Made by a program: the position numbers and the translations under genes
The notes under the pieces: model-generated
The model's input: the letters and a program-made list of their open reading frames with translations, nothing else
The model's database searches: none
What the model was told of the DNA's origin: nothing
Shown here: piece after piece, positions 19,320-29,280 of the stretch
How positions within the stretch are numbered: the stretch's first letter is position 1
Layout: the number at the start of each line of letters is the position of its first letter
DNA from: Bradyrhizobium sp. 170
Lineage (GTDB): Bacteria > Pseudomonadota > Alphaproteobacteria > Rhizobiales > Xanthobacteraceae
Length of the DNA: 64,000 nucleotides
Direction of reading: 5' to 3'
NCBI RefSeq assembly: GCF_023101085.1
Contig: NZ_CP064703.1
Location: 2,108,001-2,172,000 of the forward strand

Positions 19320-19670
19320 CTACGGTTTCCTCCGCCGTCGAGCACGGCAGCTCGGTCGAGTCGACGATGCGCTCGACCATGCGGACGGTTTGGCTCTATG
19401 AAGCTTCTTTGGCATCGCGATAGCCAAGTGATTAATTGACAGGCCCGACGCTCAGAGGCCTTTGAAGGCTGCGCTTGGCGATGGCGCCGGAGAGTGCATC
19501 ACGAGCCTTCATAAGGAGAGGTCGCGGTTGGAGCAGATCTCAGCGCGCAGCATTTCGGCAAGTGTGAGGCAGAACATCGATCAAGGCCGTTGGCGAGAAG
19601 AGAGCGTGATTGATCTTTTTGCATGCCGACTCCTTGCGAGCGCGTTTGACTGGCCGGACATTCAGGCAGT
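19320..19670 (-). pseudogene. PEP mutase 5' fragment, copy 3
   Basis: DNA matches pepM codons about 1-95 (15640-15935), including GGCAGCTCGGTCGA near the inner end, the GATGGCGCCGGAGAGTGCAT tract, and the ATG region with the same AAGGAG ribosome site. Small indels break the frame. Only the 5' third is present. Confidence 0.8.
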
Positions 19671-19731
19671 GCGTCGCCCGGTTCTTGATCGAGGCAAGCC
19701 GCTCGTGCAATCCCGTAGCTCAACTGATAGG

Positions 19732-19747
19732 TGACATGCATCTGTCA
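19732..19747. promoter_or_regulatory. TGACA-N6-TGTCA dyad, copy 3
   Basis: TGACATGCATCTGTCA, followed by CTAGATCAAAACAC and GTTGGTAGTTGACC as in the other two copies. The arms are identical in all three although the six central bases differ at one or two positions. Confidence 0.55.
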
Positions 19748-20160
19748 TCTAGATCAAAACACTAAGTGTTGGTAGTTGACCGGGCTGCAAGTTGTTGCCT
19801 ATCGCATACAGGATGTCGCGCGAGCCCGGAGTAAGCTCTGTCAGTCGCAAGGTGTTCGACCGGAGCGAGCGGAGGTGAAAAAAAGCGACCCCGGTTTGAC
19901 AGTCGGAAAACGTCCTCGACTCAGCAGCTCTCGCTCTGCTCGATGTCGAGACGATCCGAGATCTCGACTTGCTCATGGCGGTGAGAAGCATTGTCCAGGG
20001 GAATTCGGGTCAGGGGTTTCGGTTTCGTGACGCTGTGGCTGCTCACTTTCGTTGCGCGCAGCGCTCTGGCCCGCAGATGAGGGGGAGAAAAACGCATCGC
20101 GCTTTAGGCCGCGCTCTTTCTTGATGTATATCAACTAATGTCGCGACTGCTGCAACGGCT

Positions 20161-20285
20161 TGTCGCGTTTCCGACTATGTCGCAATTGCTTCGATCGTTA
20201 ACGCGATGCAATCGAGCGCCAATTCTCTCAAGCGTTTGTCCTCATGCCTGATTTTTGCGAGCGCCGCAACTGGTACGATGCTTGC
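20161..20285 (+). promoter_or_regulatory. Sigma-54 promoter of the fossil fix operon
   Basis: CTGGTACGATGCTTGCT (20270-20286) has GG and GC separated by 10 bases, the -24/-12 arrangement, and is nearly identical to the promoter of the intact fixA at 55237. About 100 bp upstream, TGT-N10-ACT at 20161 corresponds to TGT-N10-ACG at the intact gene, a possible weak NifA upstream site. Confidence 0.65.
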
Positions 20286-20324
20286 TGTTCTCATCCTAGG
20301 TTCTCGGAACTTGTGGAGTACTGC

Positions 20325-21160
20325 ATGTACGGTGTCGTCTGCGTCAGGCAGGGTTTCGACTTCGCGCAGATCTGCGCGCGCCCGGTGGCCAATAACTACG
20401 TAAGCCAGAGGAAGGCATACTATTTTCAACCTCTACAATCCGCCCGCGCTGCGAGCAGTTCCGGTGCTAAGCGACGAGTTCGGCGGCCTCCGGATGCCGG
20501 TGAGTCCTTACCCAAGACCGTCAGCGCCAATCACAGCGTTGATAGCCGCGTTTGGTGCGGGTCAACCGCTTCATTCGCGCAACTTGATCGCGAGTTTGAG
20601 GAGGTTGTCACGATCGATGTAAAATTCGAGGGCATCTCGGTCGGCTCGGGGATGGCCGGCAATGTCGTCGCAGCAATTATAGCCAAGTGCGGCATGAATA
20701 GGCTGGGGCCGGAGTGTTGTCAGTATTCGCGCGCGCCTAGTACGACCGCGCACGATCCGGAAAGGTGGCCGGCATTCGGAAAGTTCGCACCTAAACAGGG
20801 GACCACAGCATTGAGCTCTGATCGTGGTTACCACCGGCTACCAAGGCTGAACCATGAATGCCGAACCGTTACGGTACCTCGGGGAGGAGCTGTTCGACTA
20901 GCGCGATCTCGTCGATCTCGGCCGTCGCGATGTCAGCGTGGGTACGCACAACGCCGTCGCCGCAGCTGTTTCTCTTGCGAAAGCAAGCCCCGGGTTGCCA
21001 CGAGGAACAACAATTGCAAGGTGGAGCTAGACGGCTGCATCGAATGCGGCATCTACCGCGCCGTGGGCTACCCATCCACCGACAAAAGGTGAGATATCCG
21101 AGCGACGTTTATGGTGTGCTGTTCGAGTGTAGGTGGCCGCTGCATCTGCCGGCTTGATCG
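20325..21160 (+). pseudogene. Fossil fixA-fixC-fixX unit
   Basis: Directly behind the sigma-54 promoter, MYGVVCVRQGFDFAQICARPV mirrors the FixA start (MHNVVCIKQVPDSAQIRVHPV). Around 20615-20710, VGSGMAGNVVAAIIAKCGM mirrors the FAD motif of FixC. Around 20870-21135 come YLGEELF, the ferredoxin motif LDGCIECGIYRAVG and YPSDVYGVLFE, which are FixX. fixB and most of fixA and fixC are deleted and all frames are shifted. This is a second, dead copy of the electron-transfer operon that feeds nitrogenase. Confidence 0.8.
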
Positions 21161-21373
21161 GCGTACCCGCAGTTTGGGTTCACCTGTTCTTTTTGGGCGC
21201 ATGCACGAAAGTCCACGAATTCGAGAATAGCGTTTGTCATAGCTAGCGAGTGTTCAGCTGTATGAGGAGCGGAGCCCAAGGCTCAGGTGAGCAAAACGGG
21301 ACTAGGTGCTGGGTAAGACACGCTCAATTGAACGCAAACGCCGGCCGTTTTTGCCGGTCTCGTGAGGCGCCAC

Positions 21374-22129
21374 ATGGACCTTTTCAGCTTCATCGAATGC
21401 GCGAAGCGGACGCAATCCATCAAGGAACTGTTCGATCTTCTTGTGAGCTGTGCGAGCGAGGAGGGCTTCAGTGAAGTCGCTTACGGAGCACTCACCTGCG
21501 CAGAGCCGCCTCGTCTACCGGAGTATCTGCCGCCCGCAGTGACCGTGAACTTCCCGCCTGACTGGTGCCACCGTTATTTTGAGCGCAACTACCATGTCAT
21601 CGACCCGGTGGTCCGGCGAACACCAATGATTTCGGGGCCGTTTCTGTGGGACGAACTCGCCAAGCAATATCAACTGCAATCAGGCGAGCAGCGCGTACTG
21701 GACGAGGCCAGAGAGGCGGGTTTGAAGTGTGCCATGAGCGTGCCGTTATTTGGGCCCTCGGGCCAAATCTCTGTGGCATCGTTTGCATCCCCCGTCGACG
21801 ATGCCGATCCTCAGTATCGCATCAGTCATCTCTATGTACTGGCCTGGCACTTTCACCTCGCACTTGCGGAAATCGCGCGGCCCTCGGCTAGCAGCTGCAT
21901 CAGGAAAGTTCCGCTGTCGGATCGCGAAAAAGATTGCCTGCGGTGGGGGGCAGAAGGGAAATCGTCATGGGCAATCGGGATGATACTGAAGATCAGCGAG
22001 AATACAGTCAATTTTCATTTTAAGAACGCCATGCGAAAACTCGGTACGACGAGCCGGACCCAGGCCATCGTGAAGGCGGTTCGACTCAATCTCATTGAGT
22101 TCTCGGCGGCTCCAGGGTTGCCAACTTGA
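21374..22129 (+). CDS. LuxR-family acyl-HSL-type regulator
   Basis: A 251-residue LuxR-type protein distinct from the 17.2 kb one. The autoinducer domain has W in FPPDWCHRYFERNY, IDPVV, W in FLWDEL and G in AGLKCAMSVPL. The HTH is SDREKDCLRWGAEGKSSWAIGMILKISENTVNFHFKNAMRKLG. ATG 21374 gives MDLFSFIECAKRTQSIKELF. No synthase lies nearby. It is followed at 65 bp by a cytochrome peroxidase gene in the same direction, which it may regulate. Confidence 0.88.
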   Translation: MDLFSFIECAKRTQSIKELFDLLVSCASEEGFSEVAYGALTCAEPPRLPEYLPPAVTVNFPPDWCHRYFERNYHVIDPVVRRTPMISGPFLWDELAKQYQLQSGEQRVLDEAREAGLKCAMSVPLFGPSGQISVASFASPVDDADPQYRISHLYVLAWHFHLALAEIARPSASSCIRKVPLSDREKDCLRWGAEGKSSWAIGMILKISENTVNFHFKNAMRKLGTTSRTQAIVKAVRLNLIEFSAAPGLPT

Positions 22130-22194
22130 TGCGGGCGCCTGCCGCGGGTCATGTCTTCCATCAGTGTCCTTAAAGCATCAATGAGAACGTGCCG

Positions 22195-23277
22195 ATGAGA
22201 CCTATTATGATGAAATCAGCGAGATGGGTGCTTCACCTTGTGAATAATTTATCGATTGTGGCCGTCGCGATCCTGGCCTCATCACAAGTTAGCGCCAATG
22301 ATGAGTTGATGACAGCTGCCAGGCAGATTTTCAAGGCAATCCCCTCGGTACTGCCTGTGGTGAAGGACAACCCGGTCACCCACGAGAAGGTCGAACTCGG
22401 CAAGATGCTATTCTTTGATCCACGCATATCGGCCAGTGAGATCATTAGCTGCAACTCCTGCCATAACCTTGGGACAGGCGGAGTTGATGCCGGTCCGACC
22501 TCGGTCGGTCACGGATGGCAGCAGGGGCCACGTCGGGCGCCAACCGTCTATAACGCGGTATTTAATATAGCGCAGTTTTGGGATGGACGCGCCGTAGACC
22601 TCAAGGCGCAAGCCAAGGGACCCGTGCAGGCGAGTGTCGAAATGAATGCGACCGCAGATCACGTGATCAATACGCTCAATTCGATGAGCAACTATGTCAT
22701 CAAGTTCAAGAAGGCGTTCCCGAACGAGGAACCGCCGGTCACCTTTGATAATTTCGCGAAGGCGGTCGAGGCTTTTGAAGCGACGCTGATTACGCCGGCC
22801 GCCCCCTTCGATCAATACCTCGAAGGCAATCCGAACGCTCTCGATGATCAGCAGAAGGCAGGATTGAAGCTATTCATGGAAAAGGGATGCCACTCTTGTC
22901 ACAACGGCATCAACGTTGGTGGACAGGATTATTTCCCGTTTGGCGTGATCGAAAGGCCGGCCGCAAGCCTGCTTCCGACTGCAGACAAGGGTCGGTTCGC
23001 GGTCACTAAGGCGGCCAGCGATGAGTACGTTTTTCGAGCCGCGCCGTTGCGCAACGTCGCTTTGCGAGCCCCATACTTCCATTCGGGTCAGGTTTGGAGC
23101 CTTAAGCAAGCGGTCGGCGTGATGGCTAAAATCCAGCTCGGCACCAAGCTTAGCGATAAGGAAGAGAACGATATTGTGGCGTTTCTGAATTCGCTGACCG
23201 GGCAGCTGCCTAAGATCGAGTATCCAATATTGCCAACGCGTTCCGCCGGGACGCCGACACCCTCTTTAGGCAGATAG
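22195..23277 (+). CDS. Dihaem cytochrome c peroxidase (CcpA/MauG family)
   Basis: About 360 residues: an N-terminal export signal (WVLHLVNNLSIVAVAILASSQVSA), then two c-type haem sites CNSCH (near residue 87) and CHSCH (near residue 235). The family motifs RRAPTVYNAVFN, FWDGRAVDLKAQAKGPV, and FRAAPLRNVALRAPYFHSGQVWSL are present, as is the methionine ligand region GVMAKIQLG. It would reduce H2O2 in the periplasm with electrons from cytochrome c. Start 22195 is not certain; ATG 22207 is an alternative. The frame is intact, length is normal. Confidence 0.9.
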   Translation: MRPIMMKSARWVLHLVNNLSIVAVAILASSQVSANDELMTAARQIFKAIPSVLPVVKDNPVTHEKVELGKMLFFDPRISASEIISCNSCHNLGTGGVDAGPTSVGHGWQQGPRRAPTVYNAVFNIAQFWDGRAVDLKAQAKGPVQASVEMNATADHVINTLNSMSNYVIKFKKAFPNEEPPVTFDNFAKAVEAFEATLITPAAPFDQYLEGNPNALDDQQKAGLKLFMEKGCHSCHNGINVGGQDYFPFGVIERPAASLLPTADKGRFAVTKAASDEYVFRAAPLRNVALRAPYFHSGQVWSLKQAVGVMAKIQLGTKLSDKEENDIVAFLNSLTGQLPKIEYPILPTRSAGTPTPSLGR

Positions 23278-23558
23278 CACGGTTTTTCATTGTAGCGGGA
23301 TTGCGCGGTGTTGAACCGAAAGTCCGCGGAAGCATGGGAGACGCGGTTGAACCGGGCTGGTGTTCTTACCGGCTGCGTGCATCACCATTGTACCGGCGCC
23401 GTCGCCCAAACGCGCCGTTCCCATTTTTGCCCGTCGCGTTGAGCAGTAGTCACGCCGAAGATGGGTCAAGAGATTGCGGCTCGCCGCCGGGAGCGAACTG
23501 CATATACTAGAGGCGGCACTCTAGGAAATAGAAAGCGAGATTGCACGGCGATAAATAA

Positions 23559-23590
23559 CAAAAAAGAGCCCTGGCCATGGGCCAGGGCTT
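23559..23590 (-). terminator. Rho-independent terminator of the OMP gene
   Basis: AGCCCTGGCC (23567-23576) and GGCCAGGGCT (23580-23589) form a perfect 10-bp stem with a three-base loop. Read on the minus strand it is followed by TCTTTTTTG. It lies about 30 bp past the stop of the outer-membrane protein gene. Confidence 0.9.
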
Positions 23591-23617
23591 TCGATCCGCC
23601 GTTTGAACGCGAAGAGA

Positions 23618-24352
23618 TCAGTAGTTGAGAATAATCGGGGCAAACTTGTAATTGATCCGCGCGGCCAGGATATCGAAATCCTGACTGATGCGATCGTTGC
23701 CTAGTGAACCAGTCGCACCAGTGAAGGCCACAGTACCTTCTTGTCTAAAGAGGTGGTTGTACTCGACGCCGAGCGACCAATTGGGTGCGAAACCGACTTC
23801 CACGCCAACGCCGACCGTGCCGCCCCAACGCGCGCTGTCTGAGCTCGCCAGCAGCGCGCCGGCCGAGTTGATTTGATAGGTGTTGCTGGTCACCGCGGCA
23901 CCGCCCTTGGCGTAAAGCAGTACGTTGTTGAAGGCGTAGCCGATCTGGCCAGTGATCAAGCCGAACGCATCGGTCTTGGTGCGGTTGGTGCTGGCTGGGA
24001 AGGCGAGGCTGACATTGGAACCGCTGAAGTCAGCCCAGTTGCCCTGGCCCTCGACACCGAACACCACCGGCCCCGACTGCCAGCGATAGCCGATCTGGCC
24101 ACCGATGGTCCCGCCGATCGCGTCATGGGAGCCCTCAGGCGTGACGCCCGCAAAATCCCAGGAGTTATGGGCTGTGCCCAAACCGCCGTTCATACCGAGA
24201 TAGTAACCGCTCCAGGCGTAGATCGGAGCAGCTACCGATTGCGGCGGCGGCGCCTTGGTGTAGACGGGCTGCGCAGCGAGATCCGCGCCGAATGCGGGCA
24301 CCGCCGCGCCAAACGCGACAATGCTTGCAGTCACAAGCAACAAGTTCTTCAT
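23618..24352 (-). CDS. Outer-membrane beta-barrel protein (Omp25/31 type)
   Basis: A 244-residue porin-like outer membrane protein of the alphaproteobacterial Omp25/Omp31 group. Signal MKNLLLVTASIVAFGAAVPAFGADLA is followed by a proline-rich linker (YTKAPPPQSVAAPIYAWSGYYLGMNGG), repeated alternating strands (GTIGGQIGYRWQSGPVVFGVEGQGNW, LLYAKGGAAV, WSLGVEYNHLF) and an aromatic end (INYKFAPIILNY). ATG 24352 is chosen for the signal peptide; the upstream open frame is not protein-like. A strong terminator follows. Confidence 0.9.
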   Translation of the reverse strand: MKNLLLVTASIVAFGAAVPAFGADLAAQPVYTKAPPPQSVAAPIYAWSGYYLGMNGGLGTAHNSWDFAGVTPEGSHDAIGGTIGGQIGYRWQSGPVVFGVEGQGNWADFSGSNVSLAFPASTNRTKTDAFGLITGQIGYAFNNVLLYAKGGAAVTSNTYQINSAGALLASSDSARWGGTVGVGVEVGFAPNWSLGVEYNHLFRQEGTVAFTGATGSLGNDRISQDFDILAARINYKFAPIILNY

Positions 24353-25000
24353 TCCAGTTTCATTCCGTTTTGTTAGCTCCCAGGCCACCCGCGTCTTAGC
24401 AACGTTATCGCGAATTGCTGTAGCCACAGCGCAACACTGACTTCGACGAAATGGCTTGAAGCTCACGTTGCGTGAGGTTGTAGAATTGGAAGTCGTGACC
24501 AAATTTCCGCAACAAACATCGATAGCATATCCGATCCGAGGGCGCGCGTTGAGGGCTAGAATCAAAGCTCGCTGATAAAAGGCGAGCATTGTTGCGAGGT
24601 CAGCGATGCATGGCGTCGAATAGTTTATCTGACTCATGTTCAATTCTGCGGCTAGTAAAGGCGGAGCTTGGACTTCGGCTTGGTCACAGCGGCAACGTCG
24701 ACCATCAACTTAATCACGCGCACCTCTTCACAGAATGTAAGCGAGCAGAAGGCGCTCTCTAAGGCGGAGCAAGACGAATCCGGCCGAAGCATAGGGCTTA
24801 CTCACACGGTCCTTTTTGGCTGTCTGTCGTCACCGGAAGATTGTGCGCTCGGATAGGACTTTTGGAAGCGTTCTGGGTCCAGTGATAACGAAGCTCACGT
24901 TGTAACTCGTGTCGCGACGAGCGGGCCGGAAGATCGCGATGCGGTTCAAAGACTCTTGAACGCCAATCAAAATGAAGCGAAGGACCGGGAGATCGAGGCC
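24353..25000. other. Upstream region of the OMP gene, nothing recognised
   Basis: Contains the presumed OMP promoter (not pinpointed) and short frames only. Confidence 0.4.
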
Positions 25001-25079
25001 ACTCTCAATTGCTGACAAGTACGGGAAGCAACTGAGAAGCGGCGCGACGATATCTTCTGTTTTGCGAAAACAGCCTGTT

Positions 25080-26070
25080 GGTGTCCAATCAGTTAGACGC
25101 GAGGTGTATGCCGCTATCATTCTCTAATTCGGTAGGGAGCTCGCTTTCAGATGGTCGCTCGTCTCCACTCCAACGAAAACAGCGTCGCATCGATGCTCAT
25201 CTGAGCCTGTCACGATCGATCACGCTGTCGTGCTTCGAAAAGTTGGCGCCAAGCCGCACGCTCGCGCCGATTCTCAAAGTCACTTCAGGCGATTACCGAT
25301 CATTCCCTTCGTTGAACACCATGTCCAACTTGATTTCTGAAGGCACCGGACGGAGCCTGGCAGGCGAGGCGAAGAGGCGGCTTGAGCTCTGTCAAGTTGT
25401 GTGCCGGCTTTCTATGCTCGTCCTGCCAAGCGTGCTGTGGCCGCTCGAAAAAACATGCCGTTGCTCATGCTGGACACTGGATGTGGCCGCCACAATCCCG
25501 GCGCAATCGGCGCTAGCGGACGGCTCAAGAGGCGTACCTGGGTATGTGCGCACTCTTCGAAAGCCGCGCTCGAACAAGGCGGCCGCTATCGTGTCATGCT
25601 AACGCACTATGATGACGTGTTCATTCCGCTCGACCCTCGCAGGCGTTTACTTAGAACCACGCCGCGAGCCCGTTTCGCTGCATGCGAACGCTTTGCACGA
25701 TCCGGCTGCGCAGGCGTAAGCATGCATACTCTGTACTATGCTCTTTCGATACGCCGAACGTTCTCGTCGAATGCGGCCGATGAGCGTCTTCTGCAGTCGG
25801 AGCGTCATCGTGTTCCGGTCGTGGCCGACCTTTGCGCGGGCAGTGAGATCTGCATGGATCGTTTGATCCTGCCGGAGAGAGCTGGCTGAACTTTGACGCG
25901 CGGCTCGGGATCGTGTCGACCGATGTTTCCGAGAAGATTCGTGTGGCGGGGTGCTGCGAAGCGAGCCACAACGGCCTTGGGAAGGAAGGCGATTAAATCG
26001 GAAAGCCGTCAGGTCTTCGCTGGATAGCCGAAGAGTTCCCATGGGCGGCTGCAGGCCTTCTCTGCGGCTG
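25080..26070 (+). pseudogene. N-acetylmuramoyl-L-alanine amidase remnant
   Basis: Pieces of a zinc amidase (Amidase_3) that cuts the stem peptide from peptidoglycan. They include LMLDTGCGRHNPGAIGASG (normally LDPGHGGxDPGAIG, so the zinc His is lost) and ALEQGGRYRVMLTHYDDVFIPLDPR. In other frames come SFDTPNVLVECGR-like and GCCEASHNGLGKEG pieces. The gene is broken by several shifts and motif residues are changed, so it is non-functional. Confidence 0.65.
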
Positions 26071-26613
26071 TTTGCTGCCCGGTCAGCGTCCCAGGTGTGG
26101 AGATCCGCCGACCGTTGGGAGTCCCTGTGTTAGCTCACTATCGTGGTCCCGAACGGCTTGGCGGGTTCGAAACATGACGCGTTTGCTTTGGACAGAAGCA
26201 TACAGGGACGCCGATGTGATTTGCGAGTTATCGGGATCCTTCCGACCCGCGCACGGCCATTCGCATTTGGCCCGGCTCTTGCACCAATGGCTGCGCAATG
26301 GCTTTGGCGAGGCGTCACAAGAGGCGATGAAATGCGAACACGACTAGTTGATCATCAAGCGATTCTTATAAACGTCCTGGAAGCAGCGCGCTCTTCGCGG
26401 TTTCTCCATTAATAGACACTACTGTCGATGAGGTTAACGCAACGAGAGATTGTGCTGTAATCAAACGTGGCTCTAGCTTCTGCACCGCAAAATGAAAGAG
26501 GCCGCTGAACGCCGCTCGGTATCCTGAGGTCACAATAGCGCTTTGGTTGAATCAGAGCAGCTCGCGACCGTTGCTGTTGTTTGGCAGGGCAAAGACATCC
26601 CGATAGAAGAGTT
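26071..26613. other. Gap upstream of the metC-like gene
   Basis: Only overlapping frames on both strands without a recognised family. Confidence 0.4.
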
Positions 26614-27843
26614 ATGAAGTACCTGAACGACGGCAACAATCCACGACATACCGAGACGCAACTCTGTCATGTCGGTCGAGAGCCCAGTAAACACGCCGGG
26701 ATGGTCAATGTGCCCATCTATCGCGGCTCTACAATTCTTTCGGAGACCCTGGAAGAATGGGAGTCGCGGAGACGCAATCCGATACCCAGCTACGGACGCT
26801 TCGGATCGCCGTTGTCTCGCGCATTTGAGGCTGCCATTTGCGAATTGGAGGGCGGCCACCGTTCCATCCTATTCCCATCGGGATTATCTGCTTGCACGCA
26901 CTCGCTTCTTGGGGTTTTGAAGGCGGGCGACCATCTGTTAATCAGCGATAGCGTTTATCAACCTGTGAGAGTTTTCGCGGACCAAGTCCTCGCAAGGCTT
27001 CGCATTGAAGTGCAGTATTTCCGTCCAACGCAAGGTTCGGAGCTCTCAACAAAAATCAAAGCAAACACCCGGGCCGTCTATCTGGAGTCGCCCGGATCCA
27101 TGACCTTTGAGGTTCAGGATGTCCCCGCACTCGCTGCGATCGCGCATCGATCTGATGCGCTCGTGATCATGGATAACACTTGGGCGACGCCTCTTTTTTT
27201 CAAGGCGTTTGACCACGGTGTCGACATCTCCATCCATGCCGCGACCAAGTATATCGTTGGTCATTCCGATGCCTTACTTGGCATTGCGACTGCGAATGAG
27301 GCCGCCTGGCCCACGTTGCAGTCGAGCGCCCATCATTTCGGAGAGATAGCTGGGCCAGACGATATCTATTTGGCCCTGCGGGGACTTCGTACGCTAGCGG
27401 TCCGCATGAAGCAGCATTGGGACAATGGCCTCAAGCTGGCGGAAAGCCTGCAGTCGCATCCGGCTGTCGACAAGGTCTTGCACCCAGCGCTTCCCAATGA
27501 TCCCGGCTATGCAATCTGGAAACGCGACTTTTTGGGCGCAAGCGGACTATTTGGAGTCGTCCTGAAACCGATGTCTCGGCCTCAACTTTCGGTTCTCTTC
27601 AATAGCCTGCAGCTTTTTGGCATCGGTGCATCCTGGGGCGGGTATGAAAGCCTCGTTCTCCTGGTTGACCCACCGAAACGAACGGAAACGCCGCTCGCCT
27701 TCGAGGGGCCGTTGATTCGCATCCATGCGGGCATGGAGAGAGCGAGCGACCTGATCGCGGATATGCATCAGGCGCTGCAAGCGGCTGGAGAGGTTACGGT
27801 TGGCCGTGTTGCTCGCCGGGAGGAGGGCGCGATGATTGGCTGA
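26614..27843 (+). CDS. metC: Cystathionine beta-lyase-like PLP enzyme
   Basis: A 409-residue Cys/Met-metabolism PLP enzyme. Family signatures are YGRFGSPLSRAFEAAICELEGG, FPSGLSACTHSLLGVLKAGDHLL, MDNTWATPLFFKAFDHGVDISIHAATKYIVGHSD (the K of ATKY carries PLP) and the C-terminal GPLIRIHAGMERASDLIADM. The form GASWGGYESL is typical of cystathionine beta-lyase. It would split cystathionine to homocysteine, pyruvate and ammonia. ATG 26614 (MKYLNDGN) is chosen over an upstream alternative start. Intact amid pseudogenes. Confidence 0.88.
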   Translation: MKYLNDGNNPRHTETQLCHVGREPSKHAGMVNVPIYRGSTILSETLEEWESRRRNPIPSYGRFGSPLSRAFEAAICELEGGHRSILFPSGLSACTHSLLGVLKAGDHLLISDSVYQPVRVFADQVLARLRIEVQYFRPTQGSELSTKIKANTRAVYLESPGSMTFEVQDVPALAAIAHRSDALVIMDNTWATPLFFKAFDHGVDISIHAATKYIVGHSDALLGIATANEAAWPTLQSSAHHFGEIAGPDDIYLALRGLRTLAVRMKQHWDNGLKLAESLQSHPAVDKVLHPALPNDPGYAIWKRDFLGASGLFGVVLKPMSRPQLSVLFNSLQLFGIGASWGGYESLVLLVDPPKRTETPLAFEGPLIRIHAGMERASDLIADMHQALQAAGEVTVGRVARREEGAMIG

Positions 27844-28234
27844 TCTCAAGGTGTGCTGAAGACAGCAGCGTTCTGTAACTCAAGGGTGGAAGGACTGTCG
27901 CGTGTCTAAGCAATCACAGGTTTATCAGGATCAGCTGCCGGGGACCCCATGGAGAATTCGTTCCAAGGGAAGGTTTCAGAAAAAGTTGCAAATGCTTCTG
28001 TGTATTTTGGACTCATCATGAAAGGTCCGCAGTGAATGCGACATCATTGGCTGAACACGGCTAGCATTGCTGGCGAAGAACTAGAGCTGCGCTCGTGGTT
28101 TTCGATGTCGAAATACTTCTGCATCGCCGGCCGGCGCGTCGGCTCTCGTGCCACAGTAGCAGCTGCGCGCGATTGAGCGGGTGCCGCAGAGTCTCGCAAT
28201 CTCCGTGCCGTCGCTTTCGCAATTGGGACTGTAG
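27844..28234. other. Gap with a possible 38-codon ORF
   Basis: A GTG at 27903 behind GGAAGG opens a 38-codon frame (VSKQSQVYQDQLPGTPWRI...) ending at 28019. It could be a real small peptide or the start of a lost gene. Otherwise nothing recognised. Confidence 0.3.
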
Positions 28235-28530
28235 CCGCCTTTGCAGATAGAGGTGGTTAAGCGCGGCTATGTTGAGAACCGACAGATTCCGATCGAAGAC
28301 TGCCGCGGCAGGCCTCACCAATTCCGGCCCGCGAACGGCGCCTTCTATCTCTATGCTGATGTCTCCGACTTCACCTCCGACTTCGCCTTTGCCAGGACCA
28401 TGTGTCCCTGCAACGCCCGGCGTTAACTTCGATCCCTTGCAGGGCAGAAGTTCATGCGCTTCTCCTATGCGCGTTCCGCCGATGGTATGCGCGAAGCGGT
28501 TGTCCGAATCTCGTCTGGTTAAGTGGAGCA
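28235..28530 (+). pseudogene. Class I/II aminotransferase C-terminal remnant
   Basis: The block PANGAFYLYADVSDFTSD, then FAFARTM, DPLQG and MRFSYARSADGMREAV (across frame changes) matches the C-terminal domain of aspartate-type aminotransferases (usual ADVSDFTDDSLAF...RRMLDETGVAxTPGVDFDP). The PLP-binding half is missing. Confidence 0.75.
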
Positions 28531-28714
28531 TGATCTGGAAGCGTCCCGCCCGCGCGAATGTCCCAATCAGTCATGCCTGCGGAATAGGCAGGTACCGAGA
28601 ACTGCAAACAGTTCTGACTCCGCTGATACAATTGGCCTTGGTGGGTCGGGACACGACGCCACTTCAGCCGGAGCGGCTCAGATACCTGCGTGAGTGTGAG
28701 GGCAGAGCGTCATG

Positions 28715-29280
28715 GCGACAATCGCAACTGCAAAGTCCGCGCGGACGTCTCGATCCTTGTACAAGATCCTTTACGTTCAGGTGCTGATTGCGATCTGATT
28801 GGCGTCGTCGTTCGGCTGGCTGTGGCCGTCGCTTGCGACCAACGATTTGGTCAAGGCCTTGGCGACGCTCATCAAGCTTACCACAATGTTGACGGCGCCG
28901 ATCATCTTCTGCACTGTCGTGTCCGGGATTGCCCATATTAGAAAGTAGGCCCGGTCGGCGTTAAAGCGCTTATCTGTTTCGAACACGTCTCCACTTTTGC
29001 CCTGGTGCTCGGCCTTGGTTGTGGGCAGTCTGTTCCAGATCGGCCGTGGCTTTGCCGCCAAGCCCGGCGCCGCGGAACTTGCCAACTGTGTGAAACTGGA
29101 CCAGGCCTCAAGAACCGTCGATTTCATCCTTAACTTCATTCCCGAAAGCGTCATCGGCGCGCTGGCGGACGGGGATATCCTGCAGGTGCTCTTGTTTGCG
29201 ATCCTGTTCGGCTTCTCGCTGAGGCGCTGGGTGAACGCGGCGCCTTGGCCGTGCCGAGCGCCGCAGCACCTGAAATAGCC
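28715..29280 (+). pseudogene. dctA: DctA-type C4-dicarboxylate transporter remnant
   Basis: Fragments of a DctA/GltP-type symporter N-terminal half: SLYKILYVQVLIAI, LVKALATLIKL, LTAPIIFCTVVSGIAH, then [19 protein letters not shown] and [33 protein letters not shown]. At least three frame changes occur and the C-terminal transport core is missing. DctA supplies bacteroids with succinate and malate, so a working copy must lie elsewhere if the strain fixes nitrogen. Confidence 0.85.

Noticed and set aside
28061..28531. Minus-strand ORF opposite the aminotransferase remnant
   Set aside because: The plus strand carries clear aminotransferase motifs; the minus frame has no start site or family pattern.
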